From: CADEDV01 sp964596345
GTDB taxonomy: Bacteria > Bacteroidota > Bacteroidia > Chitinophagales > Chitinophagaceae
NCBI GenBank assembly: GCA_964596345.1
Contig: CAZQSZ010000001.1
Coordinates: 868,001 to 932,000 of the forward strand
Length of the DNA: 64,000 bases
Direction of reading: 5' to 3'
Shown: positions 41,652-51,047 of the stretch, piece after piece
How the letters are laid out: each line of letters begins with the position of its first letter
Numbering within the stretch: position 1 is the first letter of the stretch
Program-made: the position numbers and the translations under genes
The notes under the pieces: generated by a model
The model's input: the letters and a program-made list of their open reading frames with translations, nothing else
What the model was told of the DNA's origin: nothing
Databases searched by the model: none

Positions 41652-43637
41652 ATGAGAAAGCAAATTTTACTCCTTTTGGGAGTTGTGGCCGGCTTAACTG
41701 CCTTTAGCCAAAACCCCGCCACCACTTTCACGATCGCTAACCGGAACATCACATTACCCTGTGGTACTTCCTGTACATCAATCAACGCCAAAATCCCCCA
41801 CATTAAGCAAACAACAGGTTATGTGGTAACGAACCCTGCTTATGTGCCTTTTGCGTACACAACCCCTACCGGAACAGTTGTGTCATCTATTTATGTGGAT
41901 GATACCTGGAGCCAGGCCATCAGTCTGCCCTTTCCTTTCTGTTTTTATGGGAACAATTTCAACTCCCTGTTAATGGGATCTAACTCTGCTATCACTTTTG
42001 ATGTGTCAAGAGCGGGGCAAGGCAGTGGTTATTCCATAAGCGCAACTACCGGGGCTATTCCGAATACTGCTTATGCCCCGAATATGATCTTCGGGCCATA
42101 CCATGATATTGACCCGGGCCTGAGTTCTCCCAATAAAAAAATTGAATGGAGAATTGAGGGTACTGCACCTACAAGAAGATTTATTGCCAGCTATAATGAT
42201 ATGCCCTATTTCGGCTCCAGCTGTACCACCCCAAGAGCCACACACCAGATGGTGCTGTATGAAGCAACTGGCATTGTGGAGGTATACATTAAAGACAAAC
42301 CATTTTGTACCAGCTGGAACAGCGGCCTTGCTATCCTGGGTATGCAAAACCAGGCAAGAAATGCTGCCATAGCTGCATCTGGTAAAAACGCTACTGTATG
42401 GGGAACTGCTGCCATGGATTCCTGCTTCCGGTTCATTCCAAGCGGCAGCACTTCCAGATTAAAAAGTGCCCAGTTGGTAGTGAATGGAACTGTTGTTGCC
42501 ACTGCCGACACCAGCACTTTTGCTGCCGGTGTACTGGACCTTAATTTCCCTAACGTTTGTCCTACTGCTGACAGCACCGCTTATGTGATCCGGGCCACTT
42601 TTGGTCAGTGTACCGACCCGGCACAGGATGTTGTATTTACCGATACTGTTTTTGTGAAAAAACAGATCACACCGACGGCCGTCACAACTACTATCAATGC
42701 CACTTGTACTACTACAGGTTCTGTAATAGTAAACGCAACGGGAGGCTTAACCCCTTATGAGTATAGTATCAACGGAGGTCAATCGTTCCAGTCATCCAAT
42801 ACATTTAATAATGTTTCAGCAGGAACTTATAACGTAACGGTAAGAACGGCAGGTTCTGCTTGTGCAGCTGCTCCGCAGCAGGTAGTTGTTAATTTTACCG
42901 ACAACCTCAATCTGAATGCCGGTAACGGACGTACGATCTGTCTTGGCCAGACATTTACTCCTTCGGTTACCAGTAATGCAACTTCTTACAGTTGGTCACC
43001 AACAACTGGCGTAAGTAATCCTGCTATTGCCAATCCTGTTCTTGCACCAACTGCAACCACCACGTACACAGTTACTGCTACTTTAGGAACCTGTAGCAAA
43101 ACCGGTACTGTAACGGTGGTAGTGGCTCCCGGAGCCACTGCTAATGCCGGTGCAGATGCGGTTATTATTGCCGGTGATACCTATACCCTGCAGGGAAGCG
43201 GGTCCGCCGGTACTTATTTGTGGACCCCATCAGTTGGCCTGAGCGCAACGAATATTCTGAAACCTGTTGCAACCCCACAGGCGACCACTACATATACATT
43301 GAATGTTACTACGCCATTAGGCTGTATTGCTGCAGACGATGTTACGGTCACTGTTGTTCCATATTGCATCAAACCCATGGAAGCGTTTACGCCAAATGGA
43401 GATGGTGTCAATGACAGGTGGCTGATTACAAACGGCAACTGTCTGAAATCTGCTACTGCGCAGGTCTTCAACCGGTATGGAGCCAAAGTGTTTGAATCCA
43501 ATGATTATAAGAACACCTGGGATGGTACATACAAAGGAAATCCGCTGCCGGATGGTACCTACTATTATGTCATTTCTTTTGAGCTGATCAATGCAAAGAA
43601 AGTATCCCTGAAAGGCAGTGTGACCATTTTAAGATAA
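41652..43637 (+). CDS. Type IX-secreted adhesin-like protein with NIDO-like, SprB-repeat and CHU_C domains
   Basis: This 661-residue surface protein has a signal peptide ending LTAFSQ. An N-terminal domain of about 270 residues has IDD/VDDTWS, LPFPFCFYGNNFNSLLMGSNSAI, GPYHDIDPG and RFIASYNDMPYF, a pattern like nidogen-type (NIDO) domains. One SprB-like repeat (about 350-415, TPYEYSINGGQSFQSSN), Ig/PKD-like segments and a C-terminal gliding-motility-associated (CHU_C, type B sorting) domain starting MEAFTPNGDGVNDRW follow. The latter sends it through the type IX system. A PorP/SprF gene follows 22 bp downstream, the usual pairing. The function is probably adhesion or surface-filament formation. 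Confidence 0.85.
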   Translation: MRKQILLLLGVVAGLTAFSQNPATTFTIANRNITLPCGTSCTSINAKIPHIKQTTGYVVTNPAYVPFAYTTPTGTVVSSIYVDDTWSQAISLPFPFCFYGNNFNSLLMGSNSAITFDVSRAGQGSGYSISATTGAIPNTAYAPNMIFGPYHDIDPGLSSPNKKIEWRIEGTAPTRRFIASYNDMPYFGSSCTTPRATHQMVLYEATGIVEVYIKDKPFCTSWNSGLAILGMQNQARNAAIAASGKNATVWGTAAMDSCFRFIPSGSTSRLKSAQLVVNGTVVATADTSTFAAGVLDLNFPNVCPTADSTAYVIRATFGQCTDPAQDVVFTDTVFVKKQITPTAVTTTINATCTTTGSVIVNATGGLTPYEYSINGGQSFQSSNTFNNVSAGTYNVTVRTAGSACAAAPQQVVVNFTDNLNLNAGNGRTICLGQTFTPSVTSNATSYSWSPTTGVSNPAIANPVLAPTATTTYTVTATLGTCSKTGTVTVVVAPGATANAGADAVIIAGDTYTLQGSGSAGTYLWTPSVGLSATNILKPVATPQATTTYTLNVTTPLGCIAADDVTVTVVPYCIKPMEAFTPNGDGVNDRWLITNGNCLKSATAQVFNRYGAKVFESNDYKNTWDGTYKGNPLPDGTYYYVISFELINAKKVSLKGSVTILR

Positions 43638-43659
43638 TCATCACCAAAACAAACTAATT

Positions 43660-44583
43660 ATGAAACGTTTTATAATTCTCTTCCTTGTTTCAACTGTTGC
43701 TGCGGCAGGATTGCAGGCACAGCAGTTACAAACATCATCGATGTACGAGTTGCAGGGCATGCTGCATAACCCCGCTGTGGCCGGTGTCAATAAATTTGGC
43801 AGTATCGGAACCACTTACAGGGCCATGTGGGATGGGATCGATGGTGGCCCCCAAACAGCCACTGTTTTTGGCTCAGCCTATCTTCCTTCTGTAAAGTTGG
43901 GACTGGGTGGTTATATCTACAGTGACAAAACAGGCCCGACCAAACGCACCGGTGTGCAAATGGCCTATGCGTATCATGTGCCGCTGCAAAATGACGCCAG
44001 TTTTTCTATCGGGTTAGAAGCAAGGGCCCAGCAATTTTCTATTGATAAAGCAAAGCTGCAGTCATCTCTCGGTGCTGACCCTGTATTAGCAGGTGCTGAT
44101 AACCGGTTTAAATTTGATGCAGGATTTGGCCTGGCTTTTACCAGTAAGAAATTCCAGGTGGGAGCTTCTGTCAGCCAGCTGATCCAGTCTAAACTTGATT
44201 TTTATACCGTTAACTCAAGTGGCAGTGCCGCCGCTTTGCCTTCTCCAACAGAAGAAGGAAAACTCTATCGTCACTACTACCTGCACAGTAATTATAAATG
44301 GGATGTGGATGGCACCACTACCATCATTCCCAATGTTCTGTTCATATACCTGCCCAATGCGCCGCTGGAATTCCAGGGAGGTGCCCGGGTGGAACACAAT
44401 GAACTATTCTGGTGGGGTGTTGCGTTGCGGGCAAGACAAAGCTGGATGCTGTCTGCCGGCGTGCATATCAAAAAGAAATTCACCATTGGGTATTCTTTCG
44501 ATATGTACAATGCGCCGCTCAGCCAGTTTGATAAAGGAGCCAATGCACATGAAGTGTTGCTGCGGTATGATTTCTTAAAATAA
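43660..44583 (+). CDS. PorP/SprF family type IX secretion-associated membrane protein
   Basis: This 307-residue outer-membrane beta-barrel protein has a signal peptide ending AAGLQAQ and the family-typical opening MYELQGMLHNPAVAGVNKFGSIG with RAMWDGIDGGPQTATVFG. PorP/SprF proteins act with a neighbouring type B-sorted secreted protein, helping its export or surface attachment. Here the partner would be the adhesin-like protein encoded just upstream. The chain ends in a strand closing with Phe-Leu-Lys, as usual for such barrels. A perfect-palindrome terminator follows, so the pair forms a two-gene operon. Confidence 0.92.
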   Translation: MKRFIILFLVSTVAAAGLQAQQLQTSSMYELQGMLHNPAVAGVNKFGSIGTTYRAMWDGIDGGPQTATVFGSAYLPSVKLGLGGYIYSDKTGPTKRTGVQMAYAYHVPLQNDASFSIGLEARAQQFSIDKAKLQSSLGADPVLAGADNRFKFDAGFGLAFTSKKFQVGASVSQLIQSKLDFYTVNSSGSAAALPSPTEEGKLYRHYYLHSNYKWDVDGTTTIIPNVLFIYLPNAPLEFQGGARVEHNELFWWGVALRARQSWMLSAGVHIKKKFTIGYSFDMYNAPLSQFDKGANAHEVLLRYDFLK

Positions 44584-44606
44584 AACTAAGAGGTTAAAAG
44601 AGTAAG

Positions 44607-44646
44607 AGAGGTAAAGAGTTGGATCCAACTCTTTACCTCTTTTTTT
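44607..44646 (+). terminator. Strong terminator after the PorP/SprF gene
   Basis: Positions 44607-44640 are a perfect 34-base palindrome (arms beginning AGAGGTAAAGAG and centred on GGATCC), followed by six T. The symmetry also makes it able to stop transcription from the other strand. Confidence 0.9.
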
Positions 44647-44751
44647 GTTATGCGACTGATTGCAGGGACAACTACAGGTCTTGTCAGGATTGCCCCTTTT
44701 TCTCCTCCTCTCTTTCCATCTCTTAGCTTAATTCAGTAAATTCGTAGACTG

Positions 44752-47007
44752 ATGGAAACTGTCGCCCAATTACCCAAATACAATCTCAACGAAGAACAGG
44801 AAAAAAAACTGATCCTGCGGGAGTATCGTTCCCTGCTAAGGGCACTGAAAACAAAACTCAAACCGGGTGATAAAGACCTGCTCCGGGTGGCTTTTGAAAT
44901 GTCGGCAGAAGCCCATAAGACCATGCGCCGCAAAAGCGGAGAACCCTATATCCTCCACCCCCTGGCAGTGTCTAAAATCTGCGTGGAAGAGATCGGGCTT
45001 GGTGTACGTTCTTCCATCTGCGCCTTGCTGCATGATACGGTAGAGGATACCGACATCACACTGGAAGATGTGGAAAGGGAATTTGGTAACGAGATCGCCA
45101 GGATCGTGGACGGGCTTACCAAGCTGTCCAATGTGATTGATGTGAATGCATCCCAGCAGGCAGAGAATTTTAAAAAGATATTACTGACCCTGACCGATGA
45201 CCCGAGGGTGATCCTTATTAAACTGGCCGACCGCCTGCATAATATGCGGACGCTGGACAGTATGAAGCGGGAAAAACAATTAAAGATATCTTCCGAGACC
45301 GTATATGTATATGCACCGCTGGCACACCGGATGGGTTTGTACAATATCAAAACAGAAATGGAAGACCTGGCCATGAAATACATGGAGCCGGAAGTGTATA
45401 AAGAGATCGCCAGGAAATTAGCTGAAACAAAACGGGAGCGGACAAAATACATCAACGAGTTCATCAAACCCATCAAGGATAAGATCGACAAAGCCAGGTT
45501 AAATGCAGAGATACACGGCCGCCCGAAAAGCATTCACTCCATCTGGAACAAGATGAAAAAAAAGGGGGTTGATTTTGAAGAAGTGTATGATCTTTTTGCC
45601 ATCCGGATCATTTTAGATTCCCCAACCGATAAAGAAAAAGAAGATTGCTGGAAAGTGTATTCCATGATCACGGATGAATATACCCCTTCACCAGAACGGT
45701 TGAGAGACTGGCTGAGTAATCCCAAATCCAACGGCTACGAAGCTTTGCATACTACAGTGATGGGACCGCAGGGGAAATGGGTGGAAGTGCAGATACGTAC
45801 CAAACGGATGAACGAGATCGCTGAAAAAGGATTAGCCGCTCACTGGAAATACAAAGAAGGCACAGCCGATGAAAGCCGTTTTGATAAATGGTTCCAGCAG
45901 ATCCGGGAAGTGATCAGCAACCAGGAAACAGACAGCATCGATTTCCTCCAGGACTTCAAAACAAGTTTTTTGGCGGAGGAAATTTATGTCTACACACCCA
46001 AAGGTGATGTAAAGATGCTGCCGGTGGGTTCCACCGCCCTGGATTTTGCCTTTGCCATTCACAGTGCCATCGGGGTAAAAACCATTGGTGCCAAAGTGAA
46101 TCATAAACTGGTGCCCATCAGCCATAAGCTGCGCAGCGGCGACCAGGTGGAGATTATCACCAGTAACAAACAAAAACCTTCGGAGGATTGGTTAAACTTT
46201 GTTGTTACGGCTAAAGCAAAGGGAAGAATCAAAGATGCCCTCAAAGAAGAGAAAAGAAAAGTGGCCGATGAAGGTAAATACGCCGTGCAGCGGAAACTGG
46301 AAGGCATGGGGGCTGCTTTATCACAACATAATATTGATGAACTGGTCCATTTTTATAAACTGCCTTCGCACCTGGATCTTTTTTACCAGGTGGCAGTGAA
46401 GAATATTGATCTGAAAGAGATCAAGGAATTCAAAGTAATTGGTGATCGTGTCGAAGCACCAAGACCAGTGAGGATATTGGAACATAAACCGGAGTACAAT
46501 CCCAACCAGCCGGTTATAGGTAAAAAGGATACTGAACTGATCATCTTTGGCGAAAGTAGCGACCGTATTGTGTACAACCTTGCCAATTGCTGCAAACCAA
46601 TTCCCGGGGATGATGTATTTGGTTTTATCACTACCGGGAAAGGATTAACCATTCACCGGACCAATTGCCCCAATGCCGCCAAACTCCTGGCCAACTACGG
46701 GCACCGGGTGGTGAAGACCAAGTGGGCCAAGAATAAGGAGATATCTTTCCTGACCGGGGTGAAGATCGTGGGCATGGACGATGTGGGGGTGGTGAATAAG
46801 ATCACCAACCTGATCTCCGGGGAATTAAAAATTAATATTGCCGCCCTCACCATTGAAGCGAAGGAAGGGTTGTTCCAGGGCAATATCCGCCTTTATGTGC
46901 ACGACCGGGAGGAACTGGATGAACTCGTACTGAGCCTGAAGTCTTTACCGGGCATTGAATCCGTAGAACGCTACGATACGGAGGACATTCCTTCAAAGAC
47001 AACCTGA
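44752..47007 (+). CDS. Bifunctional (p)ppGpp synthetase/hydrolase (Rel/SpoT)
   Basis: This 751-residue protein controls the alarmone (p)ppGpp in the stringent response. The N-terminal HD hydrolase domain has PYILHPLAVSKI, ALLHDTVEDTD and LADRLHNMRTL. The synthetase domain has RPKSIHSIWNKMKKKGVDF, DLFAIRIIL and SNPKSNGYEALHTTV. A TGS domain (about 405-465, IYVYTPKGDV), a helical/zinc-finger-like region (NLANCCKPIPGDDVFG) and a C-terminal ACT domain follow. Both catalytic halves look intact, so it is a bifunctional Rel rather than a synthetase-only RelA. A TAAATTCG box lies about 8 nt before ATG 44752. Confidence 0.95.
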   Translation: METVAQLPKYNLNEEQEKKLILREYRSLLRALKTKLKPGDKDLLRVAFEMSAEAHKTMRRKSGEPYILHPLAVSKICVEEIGLGVRSSICALLHDTVEDTDITLEDVEREFGNEIARIVDGLTKLSNVIDVNASQQAENFKKILLTLTDDPRVILIKLADRLHNMRTLDSMKREKQLKISSETVYVYAPLAHRMGLYNIKTEMEDLAMKYMEPEVYKEIARKLAETKRERTKYINEFIKPIKDKIDKARLNAEIHGRPKSIHSIWNKMKKKGVDFEEVYDLFAIRIILDSPTDKEKEDCWKVYSMITDEYTPSPERLRDWLSNPKSNGYEALHTTVMGPQGKWVEVQIRTKRMNEIAEKGLAAHWKYKEGTADESRFDKWFQQIREVISNQETDSIDFLQDFKTSFLAEEIYVYTPKGDVKMLPVGSTALDFAFAIHSAIGVKTIGAKVNHKLVPISHKLRSGDQVEIITSNKQKPSEDWLNFVVTAKAKGRIKDALKEEKRKVADEGKYAVQRKLEGMGAALSQHNIDELVHFYKLPSHLDLFYQVAVKNIDLKEIKEFKVIGDRVEAPRPVRILEHKPEYNPNQPVIGKKDTELIIFGESSDRIVYNLANCCKPIPGDDVFGFITTGKGLTIHRTNCPNAAKLLANYGHRVVKTKWAKNKEISFLTGVKIVGMDDVGVVNKITNLISGELKINIAALTIEAKEGLFQGNIRLYVHDREELDELVLSLKSLPGIESVERYDTEDIPSKTT

Positions 47008-47189
47008 GATAAACTGCAATTGGGTCTTAAAGAAGGATGATACAAACACCAATTAGCTTTAGGTTCGTAGATTTCCCATCTTATTTTATTGTGTATAATC
47101 AATGATTACCATAGGAAGAATACCGCCTTTTTTCTGTAATTTACCGCACCATTAAGGACTGCTGGATTACCAACTAACTAACACACACT

Positions 47190-50100
47190 ATGAGACTGAC
47201 TTTCTCAAAGCTTCCGGCTTTTATTGCCGTATTGTTGTTTTTTTCCTTTTCGGCAAAAAGCCAGGGCTTTTCTTTCAACTGCGCCCGTGATACCATATTG
47301 CCGGGCTGTCCTCCCAACTTATGTTTCACTTTAAAAACGCTGATACCGGACCCACACAGGCAATCGAATAACTATGCGGTGAATACAAGCGGACAGGCAC
47401 CCACCTGCCTGCTGGCGAGCAATAATCCGGGTATACCGGGGGCCCCCACTACGCTTAATATTGATGACAGGTATTCGCCATCCTTTCCTATAGGCTTTCC
47501 ATTTATATTTTTCGGGACGCCTTATAATGACCTGGTGGTAAGCAGTAATGGATATCTCTCTTTTGATGCCTCATTGGCAAACACACCCTCTCACTGGAAT
47601 ATTATTAATGGAGGAACTCCACAGAATTTACCAAGTACTTTTTATGACAGAGCACTAATTATGGGACCATATCATGATATTGATGTCTCCATTACAACAT
47701 CTCCGTCACGGTTGATATCTTATCAAACTGCAGGTCTTGCTCCGTACAGGAAATGGATTCTGAATTATTATAAAATTCCGCTGTTCTCACCTGCTTGTAA
47801 TAACCTGATTGAAAATACTCACCAGATCATCCTGTATGAATCCACCGGTATAATAGATGTAAATATTTTTGATAAACAAATATGTGCCAGCTGGAACCAG
47901 GGAAGGGCCATGGTGGGTGTGCAGGATTTTAGTCAGACAACCGGAGTGATGGCCCCCGGCCGTGCTGCAACTGATGCCCCCTGGGGTTCTGTTGGTATGA
48001 ATGAAAGCTGGAGATTTGTTCCTATTGGTGGTACACCCCTTTTCAGGAGGGTTGAACTGTACAACATGAGCAATGTTTTAGTGGCTACCGGTACTACCAC
48101 TGTATTACCGAATGGTGATAGGGATGTATCGTTTCCTAATATTTGTCCCCCGGCTGGCGCCTCCACACCTTATATTATCAAAGCCTTTTATGATAAGATT
48201 GATGACCCCACCCAGGAGATCTATGCTGTCGATACTGTAGTGGTAAACCGCCAGCAGGGTCTTGCTGCATTTCCAGCAGCCACATCAGCCACTTGTGGCA
48301 ATAACAACGGAACTATTACTGTCAATAATACCAGCGGTGGTAACGGCACATATGAGTATTCATTAGATGGTATCACCTGGCAAAGCAGCAACGTATTCAC
48401 AGGCGTTGCCGGCGGCACGCATACAGTGTATGTAAGAGATGTTGCCGGTTCCTGTACGGCCAATTACCCGGTAACTGTGGGGGTTATTTCCAACCTGACA
48501 GCAGCCACAACCAATACAGCAGCTGCCTGTACTGGTGTTAATAATGGTACCATTACCGTTACTTCTTCTATGGGTACCGCACCTTTTACTTTTTCACTAG
48601 ATGGGGGTGCTTACGTGGCCGGTGCAATTCCTTATACTATCACTAACCTGGCCCCTGGGAACCATACAGTAGTGGTCAGAGATGTCAATAATTGTACAAC
48701 AAATACAATTACAGTAACTATTGCAACAGGTACCGGTGTAACGGCAACGTCCACGGCCACACAGGCCACCTGCGCCGGTGTCAATAATGGAACGATCACT
48801 GTTACACCAACGGCCGGCACATCACCATTCCAATATTCCATTAATGGAGGAGTCACCTGGCAGACAGGTAATGTGTTTACCGGGTTGGCGCCTGCAAGCT
48901 ATACTATCACTGTCAGGGATAATGTTGGCTGTACAAGGAATATCACAAGGACGGTAACTGCAGGTTCTTCCCTGGCTACCAGTGTTACTACTGCCGCTAC
49001 CACCTGCTCGGGAGCATCTAATGGGTCTGTAACAATTACTCCGACAAATGGTACTGCTCCCTATACGTTTGTATTAGATGGGGCAACAACTCAAACCGGG
49101 GTCACTACTGTGTTTAATAACCTGGCACCCGGTTCTCATACCATTGCTGTTACGGATGCAAATGGTTGTGTAAGAAACCCGGTTATAACCGTAAACGTGG
49201 CCGCAGGTCCTGCTTTGATAACAAGTGCTACGCATACTAATGCACTTTGTAATGGAACAGCAACGGGTACCATTACTGTAACACAGCCAACTGCCGGTAC
49301 AGCGCCTTACGAATATTCGCTTGATGGAACTACCTGGCAAACCAGTAATATTTTTAATGGTCTTGCAGCAGGCTCTTATACTGTTTATTACCGGGAAGCA
49401 AATGGTTGCCAGGGCCAGTTAACTCAGACAGTGGCAGAGCCAACTGCATTGGCAGCAACAACCGCCACTTCATCCGCCATCTGTAATGGCCAGAGCAATG
49501 GCCGAATCATTGTCAGCAGTTCAGGTGGTGTGGGTCCGTTTGAATATTCCATTGATAACGGGGCCACCTGGCAAACCAGCAATTCCTTTAATATGCCGGC
49601 GGGTAACTATACCGTTATCATCCGTGATGCCAACCAATGTACTACCACGCAATCAGTTACCATCACTGAACCGGCCGCACTGTCAGCTACCATTGCTACG
49701 ACGAATGCAACCTGTAATGGTGGTAATAACGGGACCATCGTGATCAGCGCCACCGGAGGTAATACCAGTTATGAGTATTCTATTGATGGTGGCAGCAGTT
49801 TCCTCTCGACTAATAGCTTCAATGTGGCACCGGGAACCTATACGATCAATGTGAGGGATAATCTCGGCTGTAACACTACCGTTCCAAATATTGTGGTGGG
49901 TCTTACCAACGACCTTACTTTTGCACCACCTGCCAATCCAACCATTTGTGAAGGTACATCAACCCAGTTATCGATTACATCCAATGCGTTACAATATGCC
50001 TGGTCACCGGCCACGGCATTGAGCAGTACTTCGGTCTTTAACCCGACCGCCAACCCCACCACTACCACTAACTATACCGTTACGCTTACCTATGGCCGCT

Positions 50101-50897
50101 GTACGGCAGATGTACCGGTAACCGTGAATGTGAATGCAGCTCCAATACCGAATGCCGGGGCAGATGGGTTTATCTGTTACGGTCAGACATACACTTTACA
50201 GGGCAGTGGTGGTATACAGTATGACTGGACTCCCTCTACCTACCTGGGGGCTGGTCTAAACACATCTAACCCGGTATCAACACCTGATAAAACGATTACC
50301 TATGTTTTATCAGTAGTGGATGCCAATGGCTGCCGTTCGTTGGTTACCGACAGCATGGTACTGGATGTAACACCACCGATCTATGTCAACACATTCCCTT
50401 TTGATACGATTGTGTATGACACCGATCAGTTCCCCATATTGGCCACTTCCGGGGCCACCGATTACCTCTGGACACCAACGATTGGCCTGAGCGATCCTAC
50501 TATCGCCAACCCTACCGTAACTGCCGGCGCTATTGGTGATGTGATTGTATATAAAGTAACCGCCTCCACGCAGGCGGGTTGTAAAGGAGAAGGATATGTG
50601 CGGGTGCAGGTCTATAAAGGCCCTGACTTGTATGTGCCTACCGGTTTTACGCCGAATAATGACGGAAAGAATGACACTTTCTTCCCCTTCCCGGTTGGAA
50701 TTAAGGAGATCAAATATTTCCGGGTATTCAACCGCTGGGGGCAGATGGTTTTCTCCACCCAAAAGCTGAATGATGGCTGGGATGGCAAACTTTCCGGTAA
50801 AGAACAACCCAGTGGTGTGTATGTCTGGATGGTGGAAGGTGTTACAAAAGATAACCGACCCATTACCAAAAAAGGAACGATCATGCTGATCCGTTGA
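47190..50897 (+). CDS. Large type IX-secreted protein with seven SprB-like repeats and CHU_C domain
   Basis: This 1235-residue surface protein begins with a signal peptide (FSAKSQ). An N-terminal module of about 300 residues is paralogous to that of the protein at 41652 (shared SFPIGFPFIFFGTPYNDL, MGPYHDID, HQIILYESTGIIDV and CASWNQGRAMVG). Seven SprB-like repeats of about 75 residues follow at about 362-905, each with C..G.NNGTITV, EYSLDG..WQ and YTV.VRD patterns. Ig-like domains come next, then a CHU_C domain starting VPTGFTPNNDGKND. It is probably a secreted adhesin or gliding-type filament. No PorP/SprF gene is adjacent; the one at 43660 may serve both. Confidence 0.85.
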   Translation: MRLTFSKLPAFIAVLLFFSFSAKSQGFSFNCARDTILPGCPPNLCFTLKTLIPDPHRQSNNYAVNTSGQAPTCLLASNNPGIPGAPTTLNIDDRYSPSFPIGFPFIFFGTPYNDLVVSSNGYLSFDASLANTPSHWNIINGGTPQNLPSTFYDRALIMGPYHDIDVSITTSPSRLISYQTAGLAPYRKWILNYYKIPLFSPACNNLIENTHQIILYESTGIIDVNIFDKQICASWNQGRAMVGVQDFSQTTGVMAPGRAATDAPWGSVGMNESWRFVPIGGTPLFRRVELYNMSNVLVATGTTTVLPNGDRDVSFPNICPPAGASTPYIIKAFYDKIDDPTQEIYAVDTVVVNRQQGLAAFPAATSATCGNNNGTITVNNTSGGNGTYEYSLDGITWQSSNVFTGVAGGTHTVYVRDVAGSCTANYPVTVGVISNLTAATTNTAAACTGVNNGTITVTSSMGTAPFTFSLDGGAYVAGAIPYTITNLAPGNHTVVVRDVNNCTTNTITVTIATGTGVTATSTATQATCAGVNNGTITVTPTAGTSPFQYSINGGVTWQTGNVFTGLAPASYTITVRDNVGCTRNITRTVTAGSSLATSVTTAATTCSGASNGSVTITPTNGTAPYTFVLDGATTQTGVTTVFNNLAPGSHTIAVTDANGCVRNPVITVNVAAGPALITSATHTNALCNGTATGTITVTQPTAGTAPYEYSLDGTTWQTSNIFNGLAAGSYTVYYREANGCQGQLTQTVAEPTALAATTATSSAICNGQSNGRIIVSSSGGVGPFEYSIDNGATWQTSNSFNMPAGNYTVIIRDANQCTTTQSVTITEPAALSATIATTNATCNGGNNGTIVISATGGNTSYEYSIDGGSSFLSTNSFNVAPGTYTINVRDNLGCNTTVPNIVVGLTNDLTFAPPANPTICEGTSTQLSITSNALQYAWSPATALSSTSVFNPTANPTTTTNYTVTLTYGRCTADVPVTVNVNAAPIPNAGADGFICYGQTYTLQGSGGIQYDWTPSTYLGAGLNTSNPVSTPDKTITYVLSVVDANGCRSLVTDSMVLDVTPPIYVNTFPFDTIVYDTDQFPILATSGATDYLWTPTIGLSDPTIANPTVTAGAIGDVIVYKVTASTQAGCKGEGYVRVQVYKGPDLYVPTGFTPNNDGKNDTFFPFPVGIKEIKYFRVFNRWGQMVFSTQKLNDGWDGKLSGKEQPSGVYVWMVEGVTKDNRPITKKGTIMLIR
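48276..49905 (+). repeat. Coding array of seven SprB-like repeats
   Basis: About seven units of roughly 215-235 bp encode the SprB-like repeats of the large secreted protein. Each begins near a Cys codon followed by NNGTI-like residues and ends in VRD-type residues. The units are well diverged in DNA, so this is an old array, not a recent expansion. Confidence 0.75.
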
Positions 50898-50932
50898 TAA
50901 ATCAGCTTTTTTGGGCATAAAAAATAAACAAG

Positions 50933-50961
50933 GCCACCGGATTTAATTCGGTGGCTTTTTA
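50933..50961 (+). terminator. Terminator after the large secreted protein gene
   Basis: GCCACCG (50933-50939) pairs with CGGTGGC (50949-50955), followed by five T. It lies about 35 bp after the stop codon and 10 bp before the purA -7 box. Confidence 0.85.
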
Positions 50962-50970
50962 TTGAACCCG

Positions 50971-50978
50971 TATTTTTG
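50971..50978 (+). promoter_or_regulatory. Candidate -7 box of purA
   Basis: TATTTTTG, followed by CGG, matches TAnnTTTG and the box before the PUL symporter. The leader to ATG 51048 is about 60 nt. No purine riboswitch fold was recognised in it. Confidence 0.5.
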
Positions 50979-51047
50979 CGGCCTTGACCTGCGATTAATT
51001 AAAAGAAGAATCTCCCCGTAAGCAACTGAACGGGAAAAATCACAATT

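Noticed and set aside
48276..49905. SprB-coding array as a possible CRISPR or satellite repeat
   Set aside because: Units are coding, about 215-235 bp, diverged, and in frame in one protein.
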